The translations under genes were made by a program, and so were the position numbers. The notes under the pieces were generated by a model. It was given only the letters and a program-made list of their open reading frames with translations, ran no database searches and was not told the DNA's origin. Positions 1 through 6,669 of a stretch of 7,793 nucleotides of DNA are shown piece by piece (position 1 is the first letter of the stretch; each line of letters opens with the position of its first letter). The DNA is taken from contig CAZUXY010000102.1 in assembly GCA_964624235.1 (NCBI GenBank), positions 1 to 7,793 on the forward strand. Reading direction: 5' to 3'. The DNA is from CAZUXY01 sp964624235 (lineage in GTDB: Bacteria; Spirochaetota; UBA4802; UBA5368).

Positions 1-2
1 GC

Positions 3-434
3 ACACACCTGGTGCGTGACATCAACCCCTCGGGTGACGGCTTCTCGCTTCTTGGCGGCAACCGGTTGTGCGTGATCAACAACCGCGTGTATTTCGCGGC
101 TAATAACTCAGTCGACGGCACCGAAGTCTGGACCAGCGACGGCACCGCCGCGGGTACCTACATGCTTAAAAATATACATCCCACCGCCGGCAGCAATCCT
201 GAAAATTTCTACTGCGCTAAAGGGCTTCTCTATTTCCGGGCGACCGACGGTACGAACGGCATAGAACCCTGGGTAAGCGACGGCACCGCCGCCGGCACCC
301 GCATGATCGCCGATATCAGCCCCGGGGCAGGGAATTCCGGCCCGAACTACTTTACCGTGTTCAATGGAAGACTCTATTTCGCCGCCAACGACGGCTCCTA
401 TGGTGTCGAGCCATACGTATATTACATAAAATAA
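3..434 (+). CDS. ELWxxDGT-type repeat protein, C-terminal part (5' truncated)
   Basis: Only the last 143 codons are present. The reading frame is open to the left window edge (residues THLVRDINP precede the first in-frame GTG at 12), so that GTG is not taken as the start. The protein is built of tandem repeats of about 47-48 residues. Each has a variant of the ELWxxDGT signature followed by GT and a D/N-I-x-P turn: EVWTSDGTAAGT (about 123-158), EPWVSDGTAAGT (about 264-299) and a degenerate last copy, VEPYVYYIK, at the stop. Tyr-Phe strands (VYFAAN, LYFRAT, LYFAAN) recur in each unit, which suggests a beta-propeller or beta-sheet repeat fold. Proteins of this type are usually large and exported. 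No export signal can be checked here because the N-terminus is missing. No sorting domain follows the last repeat. Specific function is unknown. Confidence 0.8.
   Translation, partial: THLVRDINPSGDGFSLLGGNRLCVINNRVYFAANNSVDGTEVWTSDGTAAGTYMLKNIHPTAGSNPENFYCAKGLLYFRATDGTNGIEPWVSDGTAAGTRMIADISPGAGNSGPNYFTVFNGRLYFAANDGSYGVEPYVYYIK
111..434 (+). repeat. Tandem ELWxxDGT protein repeats, period about 141-144 nt
   Basis: Equivalent glycine codons of successive units fall at 117, 258 and 402, giving steps of 141 and 144 nt. The core is also conserved at DNA level: the 24 nt at 135-158 and at 276-299 differ at only two positions. This suggests fairly recent duplication or gene conversion between units. 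The third unit loses the SDGTAAGT core and ends the protein. Confidence 0.75.
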
Positions 435-485
435 ACCCCGGTAACGATTAACGCATATCAGTTCAAAACGTACTCCTGTTTTTTT

Positions 486-500
486 ATTGAGTTCCTCAAT
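486..500. promoter_or_regulatory. Perfect dyad overlapping the -35 region (possible operator)
   Basis: ATTGAG (486-491) and CTCAAT (495-500) form a perfect 6-bp inverted repeat around TTC. It covers most of the proposed -35 hexamer, where a repressor could block RNA polymerase. It is short, so chance is possible. No regulator gene lies in the window. Confidence 0.25.
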
Positions 501-515
501 TCCCCATGATATAAG
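487..515 (+). promoter_or_regulatory. Sigma70-like promoter with extended -10, upstream of the acyl-CoA ligase
   Basis: TTGAGT (487-492) and TATAAG (510-515) are separated by exactly 17 bp, with a TG at 507-508 giving an extended -10 (TGATATAAG). The matches are 4/6 and 5/6 to the sigma70 consensus. A start near 522 would give a leader of about 160 nt before the ATG at 681. This is the main recognisable element in the 246-nt gap 435-680. The rest of the gap shows no convincing gene. Assignment is by eye only. Confidence 0.45.
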
Positions 516-680
516 AAAGCCGGCGCGCCTTTCACGGCCGTTACCGCCCGGTGTAACGCGGTCGACGCACCGCGCCCGTACCCGTGTAAGCCTTCGTTCT
601 CCCTTTATCGCCGCATGTAATTACAACGGTCCGGTCCCTGTACAAGGAAAATCACCGCGCAAGGAAAAGAGGAGGTCCAT

Positions 681-2372
681 ATGAGCGATCCGTACGCCGC
701 CAGGCCCTGGCTCAAACACTACGACGACCATGTGCCCGAAACGCTGGAGTATCCCGAAATATCCTACCCCGCGATGTTCGCCGAAACCGTGCGCGCGGCA
801 GGGAAGGAAACCGCCGTCAACTACCTGGGCGCCGCCATCACCTTCAATGAACTGGACGAACTGTCGAACAGGGTCGCCCGCTACCTCAAGAGCAGGGGGC
901 TAATGCCCGGCGATGTGGTCGGGGTCCATTGCCCTAACGTCCCGGCTTATTTCATTTCAGTACTGGGTATTTTAAAAGCAGGCTGCGTGCTTTCCGGGAT
1001 GAGCCCGCTACTTACCTCGAAAGAACTGGCTTACCAGCTGAACGACTCCGGGGCGAAAGTCCTTATCACCCTGGACATGCTGGCCGCAACGGTGGAACAG
1101 GCCCTGCCCGAGACGGGCCTGGGCGCGGTGCTGGTCACCGGGATCGCCGATTATCTTCCGCCGCTGAAACGCGCGCTCGGCACACTGCTTAAAAAAATTC
1201 CCTCGCGCGCGGTGGGTCCCCTGCCAGGAGTGGAACTGCGGCGGTTTACCGAAATTGCCGATTACGGCCCCTCGAGTCCCATTGAGGAACGCATCGGTCC
1301 CGACGCCCCATGCCTTATGCAGTACACCGGGGGCACCACGGGGCCGTCCAAGGGAGCCGTGCTGACCCACCGCAACATGGTGGCCCAGATCATCCAGTTC
1401 GGTACCTGGGTAAATCTCAAGAAGCGCAGGGGAACGGTCATGTCGGCGTTCCCGCTGTTCCACCAGGCGGGACTTTTCATCGCGATGCTGGCCATGGGGA
1501 ACGGGTTCACCCAGATAGCAGTGCCCAATCCCAGGGACCTGGACTTCATGATCGCGGCCATAAAGAAGTATCGTCCCAACGCCATCGGCAACGTGCCCAC
1601 GCTCTTTATGGAGCTCATGAAAAAGCCCGCGTTCCGGCGTCTTGATTTTTCTGACCTGGAGTGGTGCGGCAGCGGCGCCGCGCCCTTCCCGCCGGAATAC
1701 ATACGGGAGTTCGAGGGGATCGTGGGCGGCGGAAAACTGGTCGAGGTATTCGGCATGACCGAGACCAGTCCCATTACCACGGCGCTGCCCCTGTACGGGA
1801 AAAAGAAGCCCGGTTCGGTGGGGATCCCCCTGCCCGATACCCATGTGAAGCTCGTTGATCCCGAGACCGGGAACATCTCCCCCCTGGGGGAGGCCGGAGA
1901 GTTCGTCGCGAAAGGGCCCCAGGTCTTTACCCTGGGATACCACAACAAGCCCGACGAGACCGCCCTGGCCCTGAGGGACGGGTGGATATATACCGGCGAC
2001 GTCTGCTCCATGGACGAGGACGGGTATTTTTATGTGGTGGACCGTCTCAAGGACATGGTGAACGTGTCGGGGTTCAAGGTATTCACCCGCCAGGTGGACG
2101 ATGTGCTCATGGAACACCCCGATATCGACATGGCGGCGACCATAGGGCTTCCCGATAAAGCGCGTCCCGGCTCGGAGATCGTCGTCACGGCGATAGTGCT
2201 GAAGAGCGGCAGGGAAAAGAGCGAAGGCACGCGGGAGAAGATTATAACGTACATGAAAGAGAAGGTCGCGCCCTACAAGGTGCCGCGCAGGATCGAGTTC
2301 CTGGACCAGCTGCCGTTGAGCGCGGTGGGCAAGGTGTTGAAGCGGGAACTGCGTAAGATGCTGGAGAAATAA
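681..2372 (+). CDS. Long-chain fatty acid-CoA ligase (FadD-like, AMP-forming)
   Basis: The predicted cytosolic or membrane-associated enzyme makes acyl-CoA from a carboxylic acid, ATP and CoA through an acyl-AMP intermediate. At 563 residues it has the usual length. Motifs of the adenylate-forming (ANL) family appear in order: the phosphate-binding loop YTGGTTGPSKGA at residues 215-226, FGMTETSP at 357-364, GWIYTGD at 434-440, the hinge DRLKDMVNVSGFKVF at 454-468, and the C-terminal catalytic lysine K551 in AVGKVLKREL. The basic amphipathic stretch starting DYLPPLKRAL (about 157-185) resembles the region before the P-loop in E. coli FadD and favours a medium- or long-chain substrate. The start is well fixed: AGGAGG at 670-675 lies 5 nt before the ATG. 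The hinge reads FTRQ where FadD proteins usually have YPRE, a minor departure. Substrate chain length is inferred; the ligase class itself is secure. Confidence 0.9.
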   Translation: MSDPYAARPWLKHYDDHVPETLEYPEISYPAMFAETVRAAGKETAVNYLGAAITFNELDELSNRVARYLKSRGLMPGDVVGVHCPNVPAYFISVLGILKAGCVLSGMSPLLTSKELAYQLNDSGAKVLITLDMLAATVEQALPETGLGAVLVTGIADYLPPLKRALGTLLKKIPSRAVGPLPGVELRRFTEIADYGPSSPIEERIGPDAPCLMQYTGGTTGPSKGAVLTHRNMVAQIIQFGTWVNLKKRRGTVMSAFPLFHQAGLFIAMLAMGNGFTQIAVPNPRDLDFMIAAIKKYRPNAIGNVPTLFMELMKKPAFRRLDFSDLEWCGSGAAPFPPEYIREFEGIVGGGKLVEVFGMTETSPITTALPLYGKKKPGSVGIPLPDTHVKLVDPETGNISPLGEAGEFVAKGPQVFTLGYHNKPDETALALRDGWIYTGDVCSMDEDGYFYVVDRLKDMVNVSGFKVFTRQVDDVLMEHPDIDMAATIGLPDKARPGSEIVVTAIVLKSGREKSEGTREKIITYMKEKVAPYKVPRRIEFLDQLPLSAVGKVLKRELRKMLEK

Positions 2373-2492
2373 ACCTGCGGGGGAAAGGGGCGCGGGAACG
2401 GCGGTACCGTGAATGAAAACGGTTTTGTGATTGCCGTGAACCGTCCACTGTGGTACAGGTGAGAAGCACTGATCCCACAACCCGGAGGCGCC

Positions 2493-4499
2493 ATGGAACC
2501 GAGAAAAGCCGGAACGACCCCTGCCGGTGAAATAACCCTGAACTCCGTCCGCATCACGGACCCCTTCTGGTCTCCCCGAAGGGAAATGAACGCGCACGAC
2601 GCCATACTGTACCAGTGGGAACAGCTGGAGCGTGCGGGCACTATCGACAACTTCCGTCTGGTTGCGGGGATTAAAAAAGGTTTTCGCCGGGGATACTTCT
2701 ACACCGATTCCGACGCCTTCAAGTGGGCCGAGGCGGCATCGCACATCCTTTCTGCCGGGCCCAACAGGCCGCTGGAGGAGCGTCTGAATGAGTTTACCGG
2801 CATACTTTTGAAGGCCCAGGATGACGACGGTTATCTCTTTACCTTCAACCAGCTCCACTTTCCCGGCGTCCGCTGGGTAAACCTGCAGATAGAGCACGAG
2901 CTGTACTGCCACGGTCATTTCATCGAAGCGGGGATCGCCCATCATGCCGCGACCGGGCGGGCAGACCTGTACGCCGGCGCGGTGAAGGCGGCGGACCTGA
3001 TCGTAAAGACGTTCGCCGGGGCGACGCCGGAAATGACCCCGGGGCACGAGGAGATCGAGCTCGCGTTGATGCGGCTTTACCGCCATACGGGCGAGGCCGG
3101 ATACCTGGAAGCCGCGCGCCGTTTTCTGGATCAGCGCGGCAGAATACGTTTCTTCGGCTTAAAGCTCATACGGCAGAACGGCAGCCATACGCGGCGCCTA
3201 CGGGAGGTGGAAGCACAGCGCGCCTCTGTTCCCGACGCGCCGCCCCCTCCGAAGATCGACCTGGCGATGCATCTCGGGGGGAAAAAGATACCTCTCTCGC
3301 TGCGACTGCGCTCCCTCTGCCAGCTCCTCACCGGGAGGTACTTTCAGCAGCATGCGCCGTTAAGAAAAATGGACCGTCCCGCGGGCCACGCGGTGCGCTG
3401 GGACTACCTGGTGACGGGCGCCGCCATGCTGGCGGAAGAAACCGGCGACCATGGACTGAGACAGACCCTGAAAAACGCGTGGACGCATATGGTTGAAAAA
3501 AAAACGTACCTGACCGGCGGCATCGGTTCCCTGCACATGGTGGAGGGATTCGGGCGCGATTACGAACTTGACAACGGCCGGGCCTACTGCGAGACCTGCG
3601 CCGCCATCGGTTGCATCCTGTGGAGCGTGGAAATGCAGCGGATGGTACGGGAAGCGAAATACGCCGACCTGATCGAATGGCAGCTCTACAACGCCGTCTC
3701 CCCCGGCATAGCCATGGACGGCAGGTCGTACCATTATTTTAATCCCCTGGAATCGGAAGGCGGCATAGAACGAAAGGGGTGGTATGACACCGCCTGCTGT
3801 CCGTCGAACATTTCGCGTCTCTGGGCTTCCCTGGGAAAGTATCTCTATACCGCGGGCGCGGGGGACCTGTGGGTGCACCAGTACGTGGGCGGCGATGCCG
3901 CTTTCGGCGCATCGGGAACGGCGGGACCGCTGGTCAGGGCCGTCATGGATTCGTCCCTGCCCTGGAGCGGCAGGGTGAAGATGGAGCTTTATTTCCGGGA
4001 CCACGCCGAGTATACCCTGCACCTGAGGGTGCCCTCGTGGGCCGACGGTTTCTTCGTGATGGTCGACGGACGCATCGAGGTGCCCGAGGCGGCGGGTTGC
4101 GGCGCCCCGACGGCCGGGGGGTATTCACCTTTCAGGGCCCGGTATCATACCATGAAGAGGGTCTGGGACCGGCACTCGGTCATAGAGGCGGTTTTTCCCA
4201 TGCGGCCTGTGTTCAGGTACGCGCATAAAAAGGTAAAAAACAACCGGGGAAAGACCGCGCTCACCAGGGGCCCCCTGGTGTATTGCCTGGAGAGCGTCGA
4301 CAATCCCGGCGTGCGTATCCCCGGGGCGGCCATAGACCGGGCATACCCCGTGACACACCGTTACTTGGAAGGGCCCATGGGGGGGATGACGGTGCTGGAA
4401 GCGCGGGACCCCTCGGGGCTCCCCCTGGTGCTGGTGCCCTATTACAGCTGGGCGAACCGGGGGCCGTCCGCCATGCAGGTGTGGTTGAACACCGAATGA
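2493..4499 (+). CDS. DUF1680 / GH127-type glycoside hydrolase (beta-L-arabinofuranosidase family)
   Basis: The 668-residue protein matches the (alpha/alpha)6-barrel DUF1680/GH127 family. It shows DPFWSPRREM (23-32), DNFR (52-55), HELYCHGH (135-142) and PGHEEIEL (183-190). In the characterised enzyme HypBA1, a Glu acid/base, a Cys nucleophile and a Zn site of Glu, Cys, Cys, Cys are known. Here the equivalents are E351 (VEGFG), E367 and C369 (CETCAAIG), and C435-C436 (ACCPSN). The E351-E367 spacing of 16 equals that in HypBA1, so the catalytic set looks intact. No signal peptide is seen, so it should act in the cytoplasm on imported or internal glycoside. Residues 217-284, between the DQRG and QQHAPLR blocks, form an unusually long basic, proline-containing insert (PDAPPPPK). 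GGAGG at 2484-2488 precedes the ATG by 4 nt. The 120-nt gap before it shows no promoter or terminator. The true sugar substrate is uncertain, as related GH families share this fold. Confidence 0.87.
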   Translation: MEPRKAGTTPAGEITLNSVRITDPFWSPRREMNAHDAILYQWEQLERAGTIDNFRLVAGIKKGFRRGYFYTDSDAFKWAEAASHILSAGPNRPLEERLNEFTGILLKAQDDDGYLFTFNQLHFPGVRWVNLQIEHELYCHGHFIEAGIAHHAATGRADLYAGAVKAADLIVKTFAGATPEMTPGHEEIELALMRLYRHTGEAGYLEAARRFLDQRGRIRFFGLKLIRQNGSHTRRLREVEAQRASVPDAPPPPKIDLAMHLGGKKIPLSLRLRSLCQLLTGRYFQQHAPLRKMDRPAGHAVRWDYLVTGAAMLAEETGDHGLRQTLKNAWTHMVEKKTYLTGGIGSLHMVEGFGRDYELDNGRAYCETCAAIGCILWSVEMQRMVREAKYADLIEWQLYNAVSPGIAMDGRSYHYFNPLESEGGIERKGWYDTACCPSNISRLWASLGKYLYTAGAGDLWVHQYVGGDAAFGASGTAGPLVRAVMDSSLPWSGRVKMELYFRDHAEYTLHLRVPSWADGFFVMVDGRIEVPEAAGCGAPTAGGYSPFRARYHTMKRVWDRHSVIEAVFPMRPVFRYAHKKVKNNRGKTALTRGPLVYCLESVDNPGVRIPGAAIDRAYPVTHRYLEGPMGGMTVLEARDPSGLPLVLVPYYSWANRGPSAMQVWLNTE

Positions 4500-4554
4500 T
4501 CCGCTTACCGCGGCAAAATGCCGGTACCGCCGGTGATATAACGATAAAATACTG

Positions 4555-4582
4555 TTGACTGATGGTTCCCCGGGGGTATAGT
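4555..4582 (+). promoter_or_regulatory. Strong sigma70-like promoter before the ADC-like gene
   Basis: TTGACT (4555-4560) and TATAGT (4577-4582) are separated by 16 bp, and each matches the sigma70 consensus at 5 of 6 positions. The predicted start near 4589 leaves a short leader of about 35 nt containing the ribosome binding site. It lies in the AT-richer part of the 123-nt gap after the GH127-type gene, which suggests that the ADC-like gene begins its own transcript. Confidence 0.5.
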
Positions 4583-4610
4583 AATAAGAGCCGGGAAGGA
4601 ATACGTGTTC

Positions 4611-4619
4611 AAGGAGAGG
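4611..4619 (+). promoter_or_regulatory. Ribosome binding site fixing the ADC-like start
   Basis: AAGGAGAGG places GGAG 6 nt before the ATG at 4623. The upstream in-frame GTG at 4605 would put this site inside the coding region, so ATG 4623 is preferred. Confidence 0.7.
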
Positions 4620-4622
4620 TCC

Positions 4623-5450
4623 ATGACCGCTTTTTTCGACCAGGTTGCCGGCGGCGGGACGGTAAAACATAAAAAAGCCGCTTTCGACCTGCCCATCCTC
4701 TATTTCAGGGACGATTTTTTCGGCGTCTTTTTTTCCGCCGACGAGGCGAAGGTGGCGCCGTTGATACCCGCGTCATCCCTGTACCCCGTAAGGCTGATAA
4801 ACAAAAAGGTATGCGTGGCCGTCGCCGCCTTCAACTATATGGAAACCTCCATAGGCCCCTACGGCGAAGTGGCCGTCGCGGTGCCGGTGGTATACGGCAA
4901 AAAGCCGCCGCCCCTGTTGCCGCTGCTGAGGGAGGGGAACTTCCCCGGTTTCGGGCTCCTGGTGCTGCACCTCCCCGTAACCACCCTCAGGGCCCGCGAC
5001 GGGGGAAGGGGGGTCTGGGGATACCCCAAGTTCAGCTCAGACATGGTGTTCACCGTCACGCCCGAGTTCATGGCCTGCCGCCTCTCCGAGGGGAAGAAGC
5101 TCATACTGGAAATCAAGGTCGCCCGCACCGGCTCCATCAGGCATACCGACATGCCCCTCATCACCTATACCGTGAAAGACCGGAAGCTTATCCGTACCGT
5201 CATACCCCAGACGGGACTGTTCAGGGACAGGCTTTTCCCCGGAGAATCCGGGCTGACCCTGGGCGACCACCCCGTCGCGGAGGAACTGAGCACGCTGGGG
5301 TTGGCGGAAAAGCCTTTTCTCGCCCGGTACGCCCTGGAGCGGGCGGGGATACTGCCGGCCGGCGAGGCGGTGGAGGAGGGGGTCAGAGCCCTGGACGGGT
5401 TCAGGGGTGCCGAAAGGGAGGGCAGCCTGAAAATTCAGTACCTTCCCTGA
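4623..5450 (+). CDS. Acetoacetate decarboxylase (ADC) superfamily protein
   Basis: A 275-residue soluble protein of the acetoacetate decarboxylase fold. Family marks are the YFRDDFFGVFF start, the RLINKK(V)CVAVAAFNY strand, the VPVVYGKK segment, and the GRGVWGYPKFSSDMVF core. Classical ADC forms a Schiff base through a lysine in a GYPKK-like motif, and the second lysine lowers the pKa of the first. Here the first lysine is K136 (codon 5028-5030) but the next residue is Phe. The protein may therefore form Schiff bases without being an efficient acetoacetate decarboxylase. ADC-superfamily members with aldolase, dehydratase or other roles are known. It sits between the GH127-type gene and an SDR, with a promoter-like element of its own. 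The SDR gene begins 44 nt downstream. The family assignment is strong; the substrate is unknown. Confidence 0.8.
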   Translation: MTAFFDQVAGGGTVKHKKAAFDLPILYFRDDFFGVFFSADEAKVAPLIPASSLYPVRLINKKVCVAVAAFNYMETSIGPYGEVAVAVPVVYGKKPPPLLPLLREGNFPGFGLLVLHLPVTTLRARDGGRGVWGYPKFSSDMVFTVTPEFMACRLSEGKKLILEIKVARTGSIRHTDMPLITYTVKDRKLIRTVIPQTGLFRDRLFPGESGLTLGDHPVAEELSTLGLAEKPFLARYALERAGILPAGEAVEEGVRALDGFRGAEREGSLKIQYLP

Positions 5451-5460
5451 AATACGCGTA

Positions 5461-5478
5461 CTTCCAGGGAAATGGAAG
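5461..5478 (+). other. Intercistronic hairpin ahead of the SDR gene
   Basis: CTTCCA (5461-5466) pairs perfectly with TGGAAG (5473-5478) around a GGGAAA loop. No T-run follows, so it is not a standard terminator. It ends 1 nt before the only weak Shine-Dalgarno-like AGGT (5480-5483). It could be an mRNA-stability or translation-tuning element. Confidence 0.4.
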
Positions 5479-5494
5479 CAGGTAGTATTATTCA

Positions 5495-6541
5495 ATGCCT
5501 AAAACGCAATCGAAGAGAGTGAGAAAAAAAACCGCCGGTGCCGGGACAGCCCTGATCACCGGTGCGGGAGGTTTCATCGGCTCGCACCTGCTGTCGGAAC
5601 TGGTACGGAGGGGGTATCGCTGCAGGGCCCTGTTCCTGCCGGGCGAAGACACCTCGGTGGCCGTCAGGCTGGGAGCGGAAGTCCGGCGCGGCGACATTAC
5701 GAAGGCCGAGACACTCCGGGGTGTTTCCATGGGGACACGGCTGGTGTTTCACCTGGCGACCAGGGTATTGGACTGGGGGTCCCGAGAACTTTTCAGGCGG
5801 GTAATGGTGGAGGGGACCAGGAACCTGCTGGAGGAGTGCCGCGCGGGCGGCGCACAACGTTTTGTGTATTTCTCTTCCATCGCCGCCCTGGGCGTGGGGC
5901 GGGAGGCTTTTGATCTCGATGAAGACGCCACGCGGGTCAGGACCGGTGTCCCTTACGGCGACACCAAGATCGAGGCGGAGGACCTGGTGGCCGCGTTCTG
6001 TGCGGAAAGCGATATCGCCTATACCATCATACGTCCCGCCAACGTTATAGGGCCCGGCAGCGTGTGGGTGAAGGACGTACTTGACGCCTATTGCCGCGGG
6101 CCCCTGCCCCTGATCGGCGGCGGCGTATCGCCGGGAGCATTCGTATACGTGGACAACCTGGTGGAGGGCGCCATTCTGGCGGCGGAATCGGCCCGCGCCG
6201 TGGGAAGGACATATCACTTCAGGGACGATTACGACATCACCTGGGGGCAGTACGTGGCCATGCTGGGCAGCATCATCGGCAGCAGGCCCAGGGGGAACCT
6301 TCCCTTCGGATTCGCGTGGCGGCTGGGCCATCTGCTGGAACTGCTGCTCACGCCCCTGGGTGTGCGGCCGCCTGTGACCAGGCTCGCCGCCGGGGTAATG
6401 GGCAGGAACAACGACGTGGACAACACCAGGGCGCGAAGGGAACTGGGCTGGAAGAGCCGTGTGGACCTGGAGACGGCCCTGAAAATAATAGAAGACTGGG
6501 TGAGGAAAGTCTACCTGCCGTCCATACGTAAAAAAGGCTGA
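5495..6541 (+). CDS. NAD(P)-dependent epimerase / 3-beta-hydroxysteroid dehydrogenase-like extended SDR
   Basis: The 348-residue protein is an extended short-chain dehydrogenase/reductase. It oxidises or reduces a hydroxyl/keto group, or epimerises it, with NAD(P). The nucleotide-binding motif TGAGGFIG lies at residues 22-29, the catalytic Ser at S127 or S128 in YFSSIAALG, and YGDTK (the YxxxK pair, Y154 and K158) follows. RPANVIGPG and FVYVDNLVEGAI are typical of the epimerase/3-beta-HSD branch. The C-terminal region has a hydrophobic stretch (about 268-290) and ends with the RARRELGWKSRVDLETAL block common in 3-beta-HSD-like members. A basic tail of about 15 residues (MPKTQSKRVRKK) precedes the Rossmann fold. 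The ribosome binding site is weak (AGGT at 5480-5483, 11 nt upstream). The next in-frame GTG at 5519 has no better site, so ATG 5495 is kept with moderate certainty. Sugar-nucleotide epimerase is possible but less likely than a lipid or sterol-like substrate. Confidence 0.85.
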   Translation: MPKTQSKRVRKKTAGAGTALITGAGGFIGSHLLSELVRRGYRCRALFLPGEDTSVAVRLGAEVRRGDITKAETLRGVSMGTRLVFHLATRVLDWGSRELFRRVMVEGTRNLLEECRAGGAQRFVYFSSIAALGVGREAFDLDEDATRVRTGVPYGDTKIEAEDLVAAFCAESDIAYTIIRPANVIGPGSVWVKDVLDAYCRGPLPLIGGGVSPGAFVYVDNLVEGAILAAESARAVGRTYHFRDDYDITWGQYVAMLGSIIGSRPRGNLPFGFAWRLGHLLELLLTPLGVRPPVTRLAAGVMGRNNDVDNTRARRELGWKSRVDLETALKIIEDWVRKVYLPSIRKKG

Positions 6542-6591
6542 ATTCGGATGTGTGGCCGACCCGTGGTGCGGATGGCCGCGCTGATAAGAAG

Positions 6592-6614
6592 AAACCCCGC
6601 AGGCCGGGATTTTT
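6592..6614 (+). terminator. Weak rho-independent terminator-like hairpin after the SDR gene
   Basis: CCCG (6596-6599) pairs with CGGG (6605-6608) around a 5-nt loop. The stem can extend past one mismatch by AAA/TTT, and a run of five T follows (6610-6614). The stem is short, so termination would be partial at best. No clear promoter was found between it and the next gene. Confidence 0.3.
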
Positions 6615-6659
6615 AGAATAACGGGTCCGGGCAAACAACAGGTTTAATAAACATACAGT

Positions 6660-6663
6660 GAGG
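6660..6663 (+). promoter_or_regulatory. Ribosome binding site fixing the ThDP-enzyme start
   Basis: GAGG lies 6 nt before ATG 6670. The in-frame GTG at 6658 overlaps this site and adds only four residues (MRCV), so ATG 6670 is the better start. Confidence 0.65.
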
Positions 6664-6669
6664 TGTGTT

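Noticed and set aside
465..485. Terminator for the repeat protein: AAAAC pairing with GTTTT, then T-run
   Set aside because: The stem is five mostly A-T pairs with an 8-nt loop, too weak to call; only the seven-T run (479-485) is notable.
487..684. Open frame of 65 codons starting TTG before the acyl-CoA ligase
   Set aside because: It starts on the proposed -35, has no ribosome binding site, is rich in Arg, Pro and Ser, and resembles no known protein. The 4-base overlap with the next ATG is likely chance.
2373..2492. Promoter search in the gap between the ligase and GH127-type genes (TTGTGA at 2425-2430)
   Set aside because: No -10-like hexamer lies at 16-18 bp from it. Co-transcription from upstream is the simpler reading.
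1008..3086. Very long open frame (692 codons) on the minus strand across two genes
   Set aside because: It is antisense to two well-supported enzymes and the gap between them, is rich in His, Arg, Gln and Gly, and shows no domain. GC-rich codon bias produces such open antisense frames.
4506..4524. Hairpin just after the GH127-type gene (TACC-GC-GGCA, AAA loop, TGCCGGTA)
   Set aside because: It has a 2-nt bulge and a 3-nt loop, and no T-run follows. It may fold but there is no basis for calling a terminator.
681..6541. Possible OleC/OleD-type olefin (beta-lactone) pathway from a ligase plus a 3-beta-HSD-like SDR
   Set aside because: The ligase carries the ordinary FadD motif YTGGTTGPSKGA and a FadD-like linker, no OleA thiolase or OleB hydrolase is present, and the SDR is not adjacent to the ligase.
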